The notes: generated by a model not told the origin, from the sequence alone. Positions 25,350 to 36,018 are shown, counted from the stretch's first letter. The stretch is 64,000 bases of DNA from Apibacter muscae (GCF_007845635.1 NZ_SELG01000041.1:310001-374000), one strand, 5' to 3'. Program-made: numbers and translations.

Positions 25350-26246
25350 TTAATCTTTTTTAATCTCATGACCTCCAAACTGATTTCTCATAGCCGCTAG
25401 TAATTTCATTGCAAAAGATGATTCTTGCCTAGAAGCAAATCTTGTAAATAGAGATGAAGTAATTACATGTGCCGGTACATTAAATTCCATAGCTGCTTCT
25501 ACAGTCCATCTACCTTCTCCACTATCTTGAACGTAATCCTTAATACCATCTAAATTTTCATTACCATCTAAAGCATTACCAATAAGCTCTAATAACCAAG
25601 ATCTTACTACGGAACCTTGCATCCAAACACGAGAAACTTTTTCTAAATCCACATTATAAGGGGAATTTTTCATAATCTCAAAACCTTCTGCATAGGCTTG
25701 CATCATTCCATATTCTATACCGTTATGAATCATCTTAACCATATGCCCAGAACCTACTTCTCCACAACGTAAATATCCATTTTCTGGGGCTAATGATTTG
25801 AATATAGGCTCAGCAAAATCGCAAGGTTCTTTTTCACCTCCATACATTAAACAATAACCATTTTGAAGTCCCCATACGCCTCCACTTGTACCGCAGTCTA
25901 AATAATAGATTCCTTTTTCTTTTAATTTTTTTCCTCTACGAATTGAATCTTTCCAAAAACTATTTCCACCATCAACAATAATATCCCCTTGATCCAGTAA
26001 TGTAAGCAGTTCATCAATATTTTCATCTACAGGTTTGCCTGCAGGTACCATTAACCATACTAATTTTCTGCCTTCTAGTTTATCAACAAGATCTTTTACG
26101 CTATTTGCTGGTATTGCTCCTTTCTTACATACATCGTCAATTTCTTTTTGTGTAAGATTGTAAGCTACAACTTCATGATCTTGATTTAATAATCGCTCTA
26201 CCATTTTACCACCCATCTTACCAAGACCTATAAATCCTATTTTCAT
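25350..26246 (-). CDS. gnd: 6-phosphogluconate dehydrogenase, decarboxylating (short, YqeC/GndA-like form)
   Basis: 298 residues, the short form rather than the ~470-residue GndA form. The Rossmann fingerprint is IGFIGLGKMGGKMV. DCGTSGGVWGLQNGYCLMYGG is the substrate signature, and the catalytic Lys and Asn are in GHMVKMIHNGIEY. Short forms are often NAD-dependent. It is first in the operon with zwf and pgl (42-base gap to zwf), so all three oxidative pentose phosphate steps are encoded together. Confidence 0.96.
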   Translation of the reverse strand: MKIGFIGLGKMGGKMVERLLNQDHEVVAYNLTQKEIDDVCKKGAIPANSVKDLVDKLEGRKLVWLMVPAGKPVDENIDELLTLLDQGDIIVDGGNSFWKDSIRRGKKLKEKGIYYLDCGTSGGVWGLQNGYCLMYGGEKEPCDFAEPIFKSLAPENGYLRCGEVGSGHMVKMIHNGIEYGMMQAYAEGFEIMKNSPYNVDLEKVSRVWMQGSVVRSWLLELIGNALDGNENLDGIKDYVQDSGEGRWTVEAAMEFNVPAHVITSSLFTRFASRQESSFAMKLLAAMRNQFGGHEIKKD

Positions 26247-26389
26247 AATTTATATTTGCTTTAATTTTTATTTGTAATACAAGTTAACAAAAATCATGCA
26301 TATATAATATGAATTCAAGTAACTTTTTTTATAATCTTATATTCAAAAAAATTGAATTTTTATAAATTATATTAATATTTTAAAATAAA

Positions 26390-26417
26390 AAAGTCTAACA
26401 TTGTAATGTTAGACTTT
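26390..26417 (-). terminator. Terminator of purA
   Basis: 13-bp arms AAAGTCTAACATT/AATGTTAGACTTT with a 2-base loop; on the minus strand followed by a T run. Confidence 0.88.
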
Positions 26418-26439
26418 ACGATATATATGATTCATTTAT

Positions 26440-27726
26440 TTAATCCAATTCGGTTTTAATAATATTTTGTGATCTTTCTGGTCCTACAGATATTAAATGA
26501 ATTTTAATTCCTAAAAAATCTTCAATAAATTGCAAGTAATTCTGAGCCGCTAGTGGTAAATCTTCAAATTTTTTAATTTTTGAAATGTCTTCTTTCCAGC
26601 CTTCTAAATCTGTATATGTTGCATTATATTTAGATAATTCTTCAGTCGTTGAAGGAAATTTATCAATATTATCTCCTTCTGGAGTTTTGTAAGATGTACA
26701 TACTTTAATATTATCAAAACCACTTAAAACATCTAGTTTTGTAATAACTAAATGAGTTATTCCATTAATCATACAGGAATAACGCAATGCAACTAAATCT
26801 AGCCATCCGCATCTACGAGGACGTCCGGTTGAAGCTCCATATTCATGACCTACCTTTCTCATTTGCTCACCGGTTTCATCTTCTAATTCTGTAGGAAATG
26901 GTCCATTCCCTACTCTAGTGCAATACGCTTTAGATACTCCTATTAAATTTTTCAGGCGGGTGGGTGGAACACCTGTACCTATGCTAACACCTCCTGTAGT
27001 TGGAGAGGATGAAGTAACATAAGGATAGGTTCCAAAATCTACATCTAGCATTAAAGCTTGAGCTCCTTCAAATAATACATTTTTATTTTCACAGATAGCT
27101 GTATTTAATTCATACTCACAATCAATAATTCTAGGCTTTAATTTTTCAGAAAAGTCTAAATATTGATCATATATTTCTTGAAAGGACAATGGCTCTTTAT
27201 CAAATAATTTTTCGAACAAGGCATTTTTTACAATTAAGTTTTGTTTAATTTTTTCTTTTAAAATATCTTTATTTAAAAGATCGATTGCCCTTATTCCTAC
27301 TCTTGCTACTTTGTCTTCATAACAAGGTCCTATACCTCTTTTGGTTGTACCTATAGGTGTATTGCCAACTGCTTCTTCTCTGTATGTATCTAATAAAATA
27401 TGATAGGGCATAATTATATGTGCTCTACTGCTAATAAATACATGATCTGCTGACAATCCTTTTTTTTCAATTTGAGAAATTTCATCTAAAAATGCTTCTG
27501 GATTTACGACAACACCATTTCCGATAATACATTTACCTTTGCATTGCAATACTCCTGAGGGAAGAAGGTGTAAAACAAATTTATTTTCTCCTACATATAC
27601 AGTGTGACCAGCGTTATTTCCTCCTTGATATCTAACTACATAATCCGATTTCTCTGCTAAAACATCAGTAATTTTTCCTTTTCCTTCGTCGCCCCATTGC
27701 AGACCGACAACAACGTACGTTGACAT
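26440..27726 (-). CDS. purA: Adenylosuccinate synthase
   Basis: 428 residues, full length. The GTP-binding and catalytic N-terminus is GLQWGDEGKGKITD, with the catalytic Asp, and NAGHTVYVG supplies the catalytic His. GPCYEDK, STGRPRRCGWLD and TKLDVL are the IMP- and guanine-binding blocks. It condenses IMP and aspartate using GTP, the first step from IMP to AMP; the second enzyme, purB, is at 61584-63011. Monocistronic, with a TAATTTTG box at 27798-27805. Confidence 0.99.
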   Translation of the reverse strand: MSTYVVVGLQWGDEGKGKITDVLAEKSDYVVRYQGGNNAGHTVYVGENKFVLHLLPSGVLQCKGKCIIGNGVVVNPEAFLDEISQIEKKGLSADHVFISSRAHIIMPYHILLDTYREEAVGNTPIGTTKRGIGPCYEDKVARVGIRAIDLLNKDILKEKIKQNLIVKNALFEKLFDKEPLSFQEIYDQYLDFSEKLKPRIIDCEYELNTAICENKNVLFEGAQALMLDVDFGTYPYVTSSSPTTGGVSIGTGVPPTRLKNLIGVSKAYCTRVGNGPFPTELEDETGEQMRKVGHEYGASTGRPRRCGWLDLVALRYSCMINGITHLVITKLDVLSGFDNIKVCTSYKTPEGDNIDKFPSTTEELSKYNATYTDLEGWKEDISKIKKFEDLPLAAQNYLQFIEDFLGIKIHLISVGPERSQNIIKTELD

Positions 27727-27797
27727 ATTGGTTGAATTTTGTTTGTTATCTTAATTTTTAATAGGAAAGAAATTATTTTAGTTGGGTTCTTTCCTTA

Positions 27798-27805
27798 CAA
27801 AATTA
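27798..27805 (-). promoter_or_regulatory. -7 promoter box for purA
   Basis: TAATTTTG on the minus strand, 71 bases upstream of the ATG. The leader shows no purine-riboswitch core. Confidence 0.5.
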
Positions 27806-27859
27806 ATAGAATATTATTAATTATAATTAGTTTAATTTAAAAAATTAAAAAACGTAAAT

Positions 27860-28909
27860 TTATCTTGTTATATACTTACCATAGGGTACTTTACTAAGTA
27901 AATATAGCACTAAAATTGAAAAAAATATTGTACAAATGAATGTTATTGGTATGGATAGATAAGGATTAAAAGAATAATATGCTAATCCAGCTTTAGCAAG
28001 TAAATCCATAATAAGCACATGAATTAAATAAATTCCAAAACTATAATTATTAACTATAGACAAAAGTCTTATTTTTTTATTTAAATACGGTATATATAAA
28101 AATAATAAAAATATAGAAATTGTTTGTAGTAAATCCCAAGGTTTAATTTTTTGAATAGGTGAATTTTTAATAATTGAAGAATAATATGTATCTATACAAA
28201 TAGTCAAATACGAAATTAAAAAGACTGAAATAAGTATTAAAAAATAAAATCTTTTTTTCCCATCAAAATTAAACTTATTGTTTGTTAAATAATATCCTAA
28301 AACTAAGTATCCAAGAGATTCTGAAAAAAAACTAATATTGACATCTGTTTTTAGAAAATCAATAGGTAAATATTGAATTAAGTAATTTAATAAACATATT
28401 AAAAGAAAATATTGTTGTTCTTTTCTATTGCTATTAATAATCCATTTGTTAAAAATTGGAAAGATTAAGTAAATTCCAATTAACATATATATATACCACA
28501 TCTGATATGATGCACCGTATGCCAATTTATTTTGAATATACTCTAATATAAAATTTAAATTTAGTTTAGATGAGTCTTTATATATAATTCTAACTAAATT
28601 ATATATAATATATATTATACTCCAAAAAATAAAGGGGCATAATATTCTTAGAAACCTTTTTTTTATAAAGTTTTTCCAATTATAGTTTCTCCCAAGTATA
28701 AGCGCACCTGTAATCATTATAAAGCATGGAACTGAAAATCTACCTAAATTGATATACAAATTAGAAGCCCACCAATGCATATCAGAAACCTTTCCAAAAT
28801 TATAAAACATTTGAGATGCAACATGCAACAAGACTACTGCTAAAGTTGCAATTGCCCTTAAATTTTCAATCCAAATAATGTGATAATTATTTTTTAAAAT
28901 TTTTGCCAT
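27860..28909 (-). CDS. Acyltransferase family 3 (OafA/WecH-like) membrane protein
   Basis: 349 residues with about 10 membrane segments. ENLRAIATLAVVLLHVASQMFYN holds the catalytic-type histidine early in the protein, and FSVPCFIMITGALILGRNY and a late SFGIYLIHVLIMDL block complete the Acyl_transf_3 signature. These enzymes O-acetylate sugars of surface glycans; the substrate is unknown. It lies only 26 bases after purF on the same strand and so may be co-transcribed with the purine genes. Its composition (rich in Ile, Asn, Tyr, Lys) is more AT-biased than purF, which suggests later insertion here. Confidence 0.85.
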   Translation of the reverse strand: MAKILKNNYHIIWIENLRAIATLAVVLLHVASQMFYNFGKVSDMHWWASNLYINLGRFSVPCFIMITGALILGRNYNWKNFIKKRFLRILCPFIFWSIIYIIYNLVRIIYKDSSKLNLNFILEYIQNKLAYGASYQMWYIYMLIGIYLIFPIFNKWIINSNRKEQQYFLLICLLNYLIQYLPIDFLKTDVNISFFSESLGYLVLGYYLTNNKFNFDGKKRFYFLILISVFLISYLTICIDTYYSSIIKNSPIQKIKPWDLLQTISIFLLFLYIPYLNKKIRLLSIVNNYSFGIYLIHVLIMDLLAKAGLAYYSFNPYLSIPITFICTIFFSILVLYLLSKVPYGKYITR

Positions 28910-28935
28910 TAGGTAAATTATAATATGAATGCATA

Positions 28936-30360
28936 TTAATCTTTACTAACTGGATATTTTTCTGTAAAGCAACCAAAACAATGGTTTTTACTACCTAGAA
29001 TTTCATAAAGATTTTCAAGAGATAAAAAATCCAGCGAATTAACATTCAAATAGTTTTTAAGCTCTTCTTTAGACTTTTGAGAAGATATTAAATGGGTTTT
29101 ATCTGGTGTATCTATTCCTAAGTAACAGGGTGCAATAATTGCGGGAGATGCACTTCTAAAATGTATTTCTGTTGCACCTGCTTCTTGAAGAATTTTTACT
29201 AGTCTTTTGGACGTTGTACCTCTAACAATGCTATCATCAATTATAATAATTCTCTTCCCTTTTATTTCAGATTCAATAGGATTAAGTTTTAAATTAACAA
29301 CCCTTTCTCTCATCTCTTGAGTAGGCACAATAAAGGATCTACCAATATAACGATTTTTTATAAGAACAGGCATAAATGGAATTTTAGAAGCTTTTGAATA
29401 TCCTATAGCAGCAGGAATACCTGAATCTGGAACTCCAATTACTAAATCTGCTTCAACAGGACTTTGCTCGTATAATTTTTCACCACTTTTTTCGCGTACT
29501 TTATATACTTCAATATTTTCAATAATTGAATCCGGACGTGCAAAATATATATATTCAAAAGAACATATTCTACGAATTGGATTTTCATAAATCATTTCAG
29601 ATCTTAATCCATTTTTGTCAACAATTACCATTTCTCCAGGCATTACGTCTCTTAAATATTGTGCTCCTACTCCATCTAAGGCACAGGACTCTGAAGCAAA
29701 TACATAAGTGTTTTCATCAATTACTCCAATGCACAAAGGTCTAATACCATTGGGATCTCTAAACGCCACTAATTTTTCTTTAGTTAGTGTTAATACAGAA
29801 AATGCACCTTTTAAATATTTAGCAGATTCTTTTATTGCATTTTCTAAGCCATTACTTAAATGTTTTTGAAGTAATCGAAGCATTACTTCAGTGTCTGAGG
29901 TTGCTAAAAAATTAACGCCTTCTTTTTCTAAACGATTTCTTAATTCATCGATACCAACCAAATTCCCATTATGTACAATGGATAATATAGTTCTATCGTA
30001 CTCATTTTTAGCAAATAGAGGTTGATAATTGTATCTTTTTTTATCACCGGCAGTTGTATATCGATTGTGACCTATGGCAGCATTTCCCTGATAATTTTCA
30101 GTGTCTTCTACAGATTTGAAAGCGTCTAGTACCAAGCCGCTTTGTTTAACTGTATATATAGTACCCTCTTTTAATACTGAAAAACCACAGGCCTCTTGAC
30201 CTCTATGCTGAAGGGCAAATAATCCAAATTGAACAAGTGAAAATGTGTCTATATTCTTAGTTGAATAGACTCCAAATACTCCACATTCTTCTTCTGGAGA
30301 ATCAAATAAAATATTTTCACTTTTTCTAAATCTATTTCTTTGATAATAATTTTTATCCAT
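28936..30360 (-). CDS. purF: Amidophosphoribosyltransferase
   Basis: 474 residues. An N-terminal propeptide of 25 residues precedes C26 (EEECGVFGVYS), the N-terminal nucleophile of the glutamine amidotransferase domain. The PRPP-binding motif is RIIIIDDSIVRGTTSKRL. Cysteines in RRICSFEY, APCYLGID and NHCFGCFTEKYP match the 4Fe-4S ligands of Bacillus-type PurF, so this is the cluster-containing, self-processing class. It catalyses the first committed step of purine synthesis. Third gene of the purL-purC-purF unit under the riboswitch at 34918-34984. Confidence 0.98.
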   Translation of the reverse strand: MDKNYYQRNRFRKSENILFDSPEEECGVFGVYSTKNIDTFSLVQFGLFALQHRGQEACGFSVLKEGTIYTVKQSGLVLDAFKSVEDTENYQGNAAIGHNRYTTAGDKKRYNYQPLFAKNEYDRTILSIVHNGNLVGIDELRNRLEKEGVNFLATSDTEVMLRLLQKHLSNGLENAIKESAKYLKGAFSVLTLTKEKLVAFRDPNGIRPLCIGVIDENTYVFASESCALDGVGAQYLRDVMPGEMVIVDKNGLRSEMIYENPIRRICSFEYIYFARPDSIIENIEVYKVREKSGEKLYEQSPVEADLVIGVPDSGIPAAIGYSKASKIPFMPVLIKNRYIGRSFIVPTQEMRERVVNLKLNPIESEIKGKRIIIIDDSIVRGTTSKRLVKILQEAGATEIHFRSASPAIIAPCYLGIDTPDKTHLISSQKSKEELKNYLNVNSLDFLSLENLYEILGSKNHCFGCFTEKYPVSKD

Positions 30361-30431
30361 TGATTATAAATATTCAAATAACAATTTTAAGGCAATAAAT
30401 AACTGTACTTATAAAAGTAAGCTCAAAATAT

Positions 30432-31145
30432 TTATAGAACTGTTTTAAGTCTATTTAAAATTTCATGGTAGGCATCTTCAACTTTCCCTAAATCTCTCCT
30501 AAATCTATCTTTATCTAATTTCTCTAATGTATCCTTGTCCCATAATCTACATGTATCAGGACTAATTTCGTCTGCTAATATAATTTCTCCCTTTGAATTT
30601 TTTCCAAACTCAATTTTAAAATCTACTAAGATGATATTAATTTTATCAAATAAATCTTTAATTAAATCGTTGATCTTATATGTAATTCTAAAAATTTCAT
30701 CCAATTCATTGTAAGTAACAACTCCTAATGAAACTGCATGATCATTATTAATCAATGGATCTTCTAATTCGTCTTTCTTATAACAGATTTCTGTAATTAT
30801 TACTGGAGATTTAGTTCCTTCTTCTATTGCTAATCTTTTTGCCATGCTACCAGCAATATAATTACGAATAATAACTTCTAAAGGTATAATTGAAACCTTT
30901 TGAACTAACTGTTCTCTATCGCTCAATTTTTTTATAAAGTGTGTAGGAATACCTTTCTTTTGTAAGTATTCAAAAAGCAATGTTGTTATTTCATTGTTTA
31001 TTACTCCTTTATCTGTAATTGACCCCTTTTTCTGAGCATTAAAAGCTGTAGCATCATCTTTATAATGTACAACTACTTTATCTGTATGTTCAGTTGCATA
31101 AATTTGTTTTGCTTTGCCTTCGTAAAGAAATTCTTTTTTTTCCAT
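30432..31145 (-). CDS. purC: Phosphoribosylaminoimidazole-succinocarboxamide synthase
   Basis: 237 residues, the usual length for the stand-alone SAICAR synthase. Blocks visible are [38 protein letters not shown] and [13 protein letters not shown]. It joins CAIR and aspartate with ATP in de novo purine synthesis. It sits 29 bases after purL and 71 bases before purF, in the same operon. Confidence 0.98.
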   Translation of the reverse strand: MEKKEFLYEGKAKQIYATEHTDKVVVHYKDDATAFNAQKKGSITDKGVINNEITTLLFEYLQKKGIPTHFIKKLSDREQLVQKVSIIPLEVIIRNYIAGSMAKRLAIEEGTKSPVIITEICYKKDELEDPLINNDHAVSLGVVTYNELDEIFRITYKINDLIKDLFDKINIILVDFKIEFGKNSKGEIILADEISPDTCRLWDKDTLEKLDKDRFRRDLGKVEDAYHEILNRLKTVL

Positions 31146-31174
31146 TATTTGAAAGAAATTTTTAGCGGTAATTA

Positions 31175-34100
31175 TTATTTTTTATTATTCTTAAAATAAT
31201 TGACACCATTTTTAAATATGTTGTGATAATTGGATCCAGGTATATTTTTAATTAAACCTGAATTAAATCTTTCTGGATGTCCCATTCTTCCATATATCTG
31301 ACCGCATTTACTTGTTATACCTTCAATAGCATAGGTAGATCCATTGGGATTAAATGGCATTTGTAGAGAGGGTTTTCCATTTGAATCAATATATTGGGTA
31401 GCTATTTGATCATTTTCTAATAAGTTTTTAATCGTTTTGTCATTAGCATAAAAACGTCCTTCTCCGTGTGATACAGGTATTGTAAATGTTTGATCTTTCA
31501 TTCCTTTCAACCATGGACTTCGGTCTGAATGTACTTTAACTGTTACCATTTGTGATACATGCCTTCCTATAAAATTATGGGTAAGAGTTGGTGAATTTTC
31601 ATCAACATCTTGTATTCTGCCATAAGGCAATAAACCAGATTTTATTAAGGCTTGAAATCCATTACAAATTCCTAAAATAAGTCCACCTCTTTCTAATAAT
31701 CTGTGTACAGCATTTTTTATGCTTTCATCTTTCAATATTGAAACCATAAATTTTGCAGAACCGTCTGGTTCATCTCCAGCAGAAAATCCACCGGGTAACA
31801 TTAATATATGTGTATCTTTTAATTGAGTCTCAAAATTTAAAATTGATTCTCTAAGAAGATTTAGATTAAGATTGTTAATGATTACAGAACTTACACTAGC
31901 TCCTTCTTCTTGAAATACTTGTATGCTTTCGTACTCGCAATTTGTTCCAGGAAAAATTGGTATTACAACTTTAGGCTGAATTGAAATTGAGTTACTTTGA
32001 ATACTTTTTTCCGAATTCAAATTTTGAATTTTTATTTCTTCAAAATTTTTATCTTGAGATTTATTGGAAATAAATATAGGTTCTAAGGTTTTCTCATAAC
32101 TTTTTTTAAGTTTAGAAATATTGTATAAAATAGAGTTTACGCTAAATATATCACCGCTGGTAACTACTCCAATTTTAGTTAGGTTTGGATGATTAATTTC
32201 ATTTTTACTCTCAATTAATAATGAACCTACAATACATTTTTTATTTGGAATTTCAACTTTAAAACCTAAATCATTCCCAAATGCCATTTTGGCTAATTCA
32301 ATAACGGGATGTGAATTTTTTATGGTTTTTATAGCTTTTACATTTCCTTGAATAACTTGTTGATGTATGAAACTATATACATTTTTCAATTGTTCATAAT
32401 TAGGCATTTCATCCTCGTTAGCTATATGATCAAATAAATAAATATAATTGCCTTCATTTTTTAATTCAGATGATATTATATTTTCTTTACTACCTACAGA
32501 ACAAGCAAAAGATATTAATGTGGGCGGTACGTTTATGTCTTTAAACGTTCCTGACATACTATCTTTTCCTCCAATAGCTGGACATTCAAAAGCTAGTTGA
32601 GCTTGCAAAGCACCTAACAAAGAAGCAAAAGGTTTTCCCCATTTTTCTGGATTATTTCCTAAACGCTCAAAATATTCTTGAAAACTAAATCTTATATTTT
32701 TATAGTCTTCTCCTAAAGCTACAATTTTGGCTACAGATTCCACAACGGCATAGGCTCCTCCATGTAATGTACTTTTTTTAGATATTTCAGGAGAGAATCC
32801 CCAAGTGGCAAGCGATACAGTAGTTGTTTTACCTTTTAACAATGGAAATGTATGGACACTTCCTTCGGCGGGTGTTATTTGATTTTTCCCTCCGAGAGGC
32901 ATAAGTACAGTCGTTCTTCCGACAGTACTGTCAAATTTTTCAATCAAGCCTTTTTGTGAGCAATGATTTAATGATTTTAATTCGTTTTCGAAGTATTCTT
33001 CCGTAAAATTTATTATTTCATTATCAAAAATCTTTTCATTAATATTAACTGAGACTTGATTTTCTTTTGTTGTTCCATTACTATCTAAAAATGTTCTTGA
33101 TAATTCAACAATTTTTTGTCCTCTCCAGATCATAGTTAAAGTATGATCAGACGTTACTTTAGCTGCTTCAACAGCTAAAAGATTTTCCTGCTGTGCAAGA
33201 TGAATAAATTTATCTACATCTTTAGCTTCTACTACAACAGCCATTCTTTCTTGAGATTCTGAAATAGCTAGTTCTGTACCGTTAAGTCCCTCATATTTAA
33301 CTGGAAGTGCATCCAAATTAATTTCCAACCCATCTGCAAGTTCTCCAATAGCAACAGAAACTCCACCTGCTCCAAAATCGTTACATTTTTTAATTAATTG
33401 TGTTACTTCTTTATTCCTAAAAAATCTTTGGATTTTTCTTTCTTGAACAGCGTCTCCTTTTTGAACTTCTGCGCTTAATGTATGTATAGATGTCTCATCA
33501 TGTACTTTAGATGATCCTGTCGCTCCTCCTACTCCATCTCTCCCCGTTTTTCCTCCTAAAACAATTATTTTATCACCTTCAACAGGTTTTTCTCTTCTAA
33601 CCCAATTCTGAGGTACAGCCCCCACAACCATACCTACTTCCATTCTCTTAGCTTTATATCCTTCCTCATATATCTCCGATATATGAGAAGTTGCTAATCC
33701 TATTTGATTTCCATAAGACGAATATCCATTGGCTGCTCCTTGTGTTATTTTCTTTTGTGGTAGCTTATCTGGTAAAGTATTATCAAATGCTTCTAATGGA
33801 TTTCCTGAGCCAGAAATCCTCATGGCTTGATATACAAAAGCTCTGCCACTTAATGGATCTCGAATTGCTCCGCCAATACATGTAGATGCTCCCCCAAAAG
33901 GCTCAATTTCAGTGGGATGGTTATGAGTTTCATTTTTAAATAATAGATACCAAGGTTCCTTTTTACCATTCACATCCACATCTACTTTTATAGTGCATGC
34001 ATTTATTTCTTCTGAAACAACTAGGTCATCCAATTTACCATTTTTTAGAAAATATCTTCCGGCTATAGTTGCTAAATCCATTAATGTGATTGGTTTATTG

Positions 34101-34855
34101 TCTCTACCCAATTCACTTCTTAAGGATAAATATTTTGAAAAAATTGATTCTAATGTATTTTTAAAATTTCCAACAAAACTTATATTTTTTAATTCAGTCA
34201 TAAAGGTTGTATGACGACAATGATCACTCCAATAAGTATCTAGTACTTTAAGCTCAGTTTCAGTTGGATTTCTATCGATCTGATGAAAATAGTTTTGAAT
34301 GAATTTTAAATCATCAAGGTCAAAAGCAAAATTATTTTCATTGTAGAACCTCTCTAAGTCTTGTTGATCTAATTGAATAAAATTTTCATAAATTTTCACA
34401 TTAGAAGGAGGTTGTGAATATGAATCTTGTAGAACAGTTAAATCTTTCTCTCTACTATCAACTGGATTAATTAAATATTTTTTTATGAATTGCAGATCAA
34501 ATGAACCTTTAATGCAATATAATTTCCCTGTTTTAACTTTACAATTTATATTTCCAGTTAATATTGAAATTAATTGTTGTGCTGAATCGGCTCTTTGATC
34601 ATACTGACCTGGCATATATTCTACGGCAAAATAATCTTCTTGAACAGGAATATTTTCATAACATATGTCGGTAATTTTATCAGAAAATATAGTATTTAAA
34701 ATTTGAGTATACTCCTTATCTGTTACATTAAAAATATCATAAATGAGATATACTTTTAAATAATTGATAGAATATATGTCTTTTATTTCCGTAAATAATT
34801 TTTGGCTTTCAAAGTCAAAATCATTTTTTTTTTCTATAAATATTCTTTTGTTCAT
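31175..34855 (-). CDS. purL: Phosphoribosylformylglycinamidine synthase, large single-chain form
   Basis: 1226 residues, the large form that fuses the synthetase and glutaminase, as opposed to PurL-PurQ-PurS. The order is an N-terminal PurS-like part, a linker, two ATP-binding AIRS-like halves ([46 protein letters not shown]) and a C-terminal class-I glutaminase. In the last part the nucleophile is in [13 protein letters not shown], the His-Glu pair in GRMGHPERF. It makes FGAM from FGAR and glutamine. First gene of the operon, 62 bases after the riboswitch aptamer. Confidence 0.98.
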   Translation of the reverse strand: MNKRIFIEKKNDFDFESQKLFTEIKDIYSINYLKVYLIYDIFNVTDKEYTQILNTIFSDKITDICYENIPVQEDYFAVEYMPGQYDQRADSAQQLISILTGNINCKVKTGKLYCIKGSFDLQFIKKYLINPVDSREKDLTVLQDSYSQPPSNVKIYENFIQLDQQDLERFYNENNFAFDLDDLKFIQNYFHQIDRNPTETELKVLDTYWSDHCRHTTFMTELKNISFVGNFKNTLESIFSKYLSLRSELGRDNKPITLMDLATIAGRYFLKNGKLDDLVVSEEINACTIKVDVDVNGKKEPWYLLFKNETHNHPTEIEPFGGASTCIGGAIRDPLSGRAFVYQAMRISGSGNPLEAFDNTLPDKLPQKKITQGAANGYSSYGNQIGLATSHISEIYEEGYKAKRMEVGMVVGAVPQNWVRREKPVEGDKIIVLGGKTGRDGVGGATGSSKVHDETSIHTLSAEVQKGDAVQERKIQRFFRNKEVTQLIKKCNDFGAGGVSVAIGELADGLEINLDALPVKYEGLNGTELAISESQERMAVVVEAKDVDKFIHLAQQENLLAVEAAKVTSDHTLTMIWRGQKIVELSRTFLDSNGTTKENQVSVNINEKIFDNEIINFTEEYFENELKSLNHCSQKGLIEKFDSTVGRTTVLMPLGGKNQITPAEGSVHTFPLLKGKTTTVSLATWGFSPEISKKSTLHGGAYAVVESVAKIVALGEDYKNIRFSFQEYFERLGNNPEKWGKPFASLLGALQAQLAFECPAIGGKDSMSGTFKDINVPPTLISFACSVGSKENIISSELKNEGNYIYLFDHIANEDEMPNYEQLKNVYSFIHQQVIQGNVKAIKTIKNSHPVIELAKMAFGNDLGFKVEIPNKKCIVGSLLIESKNEINHPNLTKIGVVTSGDIFSVNSILYNISKLKKSYEKTLEPIFISNKSQDKNFEEIKIQNLNSEKSIQSNSISIQPKVVIPIFPGTNCEYESIQVFQEEGASVSSVIINNLNLNLLRESILNFETQLKDTHILMLPGGFSAGDEPDGSAKFMVSILKDESIKNAVHRLLERGGLILGICNGFQALIKSGLLPYGRIQDVDENSPTLTHNFIGRHVSQMVTVKVHSDRSPWLKGMKDQTFTIPVSHGEGRFYANDKTIKNLLENDQIATQYIDSNGKPSLQMPFNPNGSTYAIEGITSKCGQIYGRMGHPERFNSGLIKNIPGSNYHNIFKNGVNYFKNNKK

Positions 34856-34894
34856 TTAATAAATTTCAATCTTTATAATAAAAATAGATTAACT

Positions 34895-34925
34895 TACAAA
34901 TGGACAAAAGAATTACCCATTTGTA
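34895..34925 (-). promoter_or_regulatory. Alternative hairpin of the purine riboswitch (expression platform candidate)
   Basis: 9-bp arms TACAAATGG (34895-34903) and CCATTTGTA (34917-34925), 13-base loop. The arm 34917-34925 contains the 3' strand of aptamer stem P1, so this hairpin and P1 exclude each other. No T run follows, so a classic terminator is not evident. Confidence 0.7.
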
Positions 34926-34984
34926 GTGACAAATTTAAGGTTTGCCGTAGAAACACCCATCCTTATTATGAGCTTATACAAATG
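34918..34984 (-). promoter_or_regulatory. Purine riboswitch aptamer, guanine class, upstream of purL
   Basis: On the minus strand, 67 nt. P1 is an 8-bp stem CAUUUGUA/UACAAAUG. P2 is GCUCAU/AUGGGU with a 7-nt loop ending in GG. J2/3 is GUUUCUAC, exactly the consensus. P3 is GGCAAA/UUUGUC with the CCUUAAA loop, whose CC can pair with the L2 GG. J1/2 keeps U-A-A. J3/1 reads ACU, so the base equivalent to position 74 is C, the guanine/hypoxanthine-specific choice (U would mean adenine). It lies between the promoter box at 35008-35015 and purL, so it should control the purL-purC-purF operon in response to guanine or hypoxanthine. Confidence 0.95.
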
Positions 34985-35007
34985 ATAAATTTAATTTAGG
35001 TTGCTTA

Positions 35008-35015
35008 CAAATATA
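35008..35015 (-). promoter_or_regulatory. -7 promoter box for the purLCF operon
   Basis: TATATTTG on the minus strand, 23 bases before the aptamer, giving a leader of about 150 bases. Confidence 0.7.
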
Positions 35016-35136
35016 CTTTTATTTTTTCCATTTATGAATATATTTAATCATAAATTATTCCAAAAAATTTGAATAAATAGTTACATATCATTTAATAGAA
35101 ACTTATTATTAAATGATAATAATTAATTTTGATATT

Positions 35137-35775
35137 TTATGCTTCACGTCCAAAAAAATAAGATATTGAAAAGGCTAAGTTAGTTGTAGAATTTTGTTTG
35201 GGATAGAATCTATAAGTATCTGTTAAGCCATAATTATAACGTAGACTAAATTCAAATTTTCTCCTTATACTAATACCAGCACCAATACCTAGAGACAAAT
35301 CAAACTTTGTAGAACCTCCAAACTCTAAATCATCTAAATATTTATTATTCTCACTTAAAATATATCCAAACTGTGGCCCTGCTTCTATGAAAAATTCGTG
35401 ATTGGTTTTCATATGACAGGCACATCCCTGTCTAGACATAAATATTTGATCTGGAAAATAATATTTTAACAATAGATTTATGTTTAAATAATTTTGATAA
35501 AACTTTATTAAATGATTATCTTTATTTTGTTCGCCCCCTTGTTGGGAATAAAATAATTCAGGTCTAAGAAAAAATCTGTCATTATAATCATTCATAGGAA
35601 CTTGAGAAAAAAAACCTATCCCTAAACCAAAATTTCTTATTTTTGAATCTTCATGTACATTGGTTACATTCGTGAATTGTAAATTAGTCTTAACACCAAA
35701 ACGATTTTGAGCTTGAGATTTTACGTTAAAAAAACTTATAACGAATAAATTAAGCAATATGAATTTGTTTTTCAT
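35137..35775 (-). CDS. Outer-membrane beta-barrel protein (porin-like, PorT family type)
   Basis: 212 residues from the ATG at 35775; a TTG four codons upstream is possible but less likely. MKNKFILLNLFVISFFNVKSQAQ is a Sec signal peptide. The rest alternates hydrophobic and polar residues, as in 8-stranded barrels, and ends in an aromatic strand (NLAFSISYFFGREA). A CACH-like cysteine pair (QGCACHMKTNHE) near the middle is unusual for barrels. Specific function unknown. Monocistronic with a TATTTTTG box at 35807-35814. Confidence 0.8.
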   Translation of the reverse strand: MKNKFILLNLFVISFFNVKSQAQNRFGVKTNLQFTNVTNVHEDSKIRNFGLGIGFFSQVPMNDYNDRFFLRPELFYSQQGGEQNKDNHLIKFYQNYLNINLLLKYYFPDQIFMSRQGCACHMKTNHEFFIEAGPQFGYILSENNKYLDDLEFGGSTKFDLSLGIGAGISIRRKFEFSLRYNYGLTDTYRFYPKQNSTTNLAFSISYFFGREA

Positions 35776-35806
35776 AATATTTGGCAATAATTTCTTTAGT
35801 TTGTGG

Positions 35807-35814
35807 CAAAAATA
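35807..35814 (-). promoter_or_regulatory. -7 promoter box for the beta-barrel gene
   Basis: TATTTTTG on the minus strand, 31 bases upstream of the ATG at 35775. Confidence 0.55.
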
Positions 35815-35982
35815 TAATTAAAAAAATAAACATATGTGTAGTATTAATTATAATAAAGAATAAATATTATGATTTAAAATTATTTACATTATAAAAATAA
35901 ATATATTAATTAATAATTTTTAATAAATACCTTCAATTATTGAGTAACAAATAAATTTATATAAGTTTAGATAAATATTTAT

Positions 35983-35990
35983 TATGTTTG
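35983..35990 (+). promoter_or_regulatory. -7 promoter box for the thioesterase-isochorismate synthase pair
   Basis: TATGTTTG, 28 bases upstream of the GTG start at 36019. Confidence 0.55.
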
Positions 35991-36018
35991 TAAACATAAA
36001 TTTATATATTATAAGATT

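Noticed and set aside
35087-35117. 11-bp inverted repeat downstream of the beta-barrel gene as an intrinsic terminator
   Set aside because: The stem (ATCATTTAATA/TATTAAATGAT) is all but GC-free and no T run follows on the minus strand, so the call is not supported.
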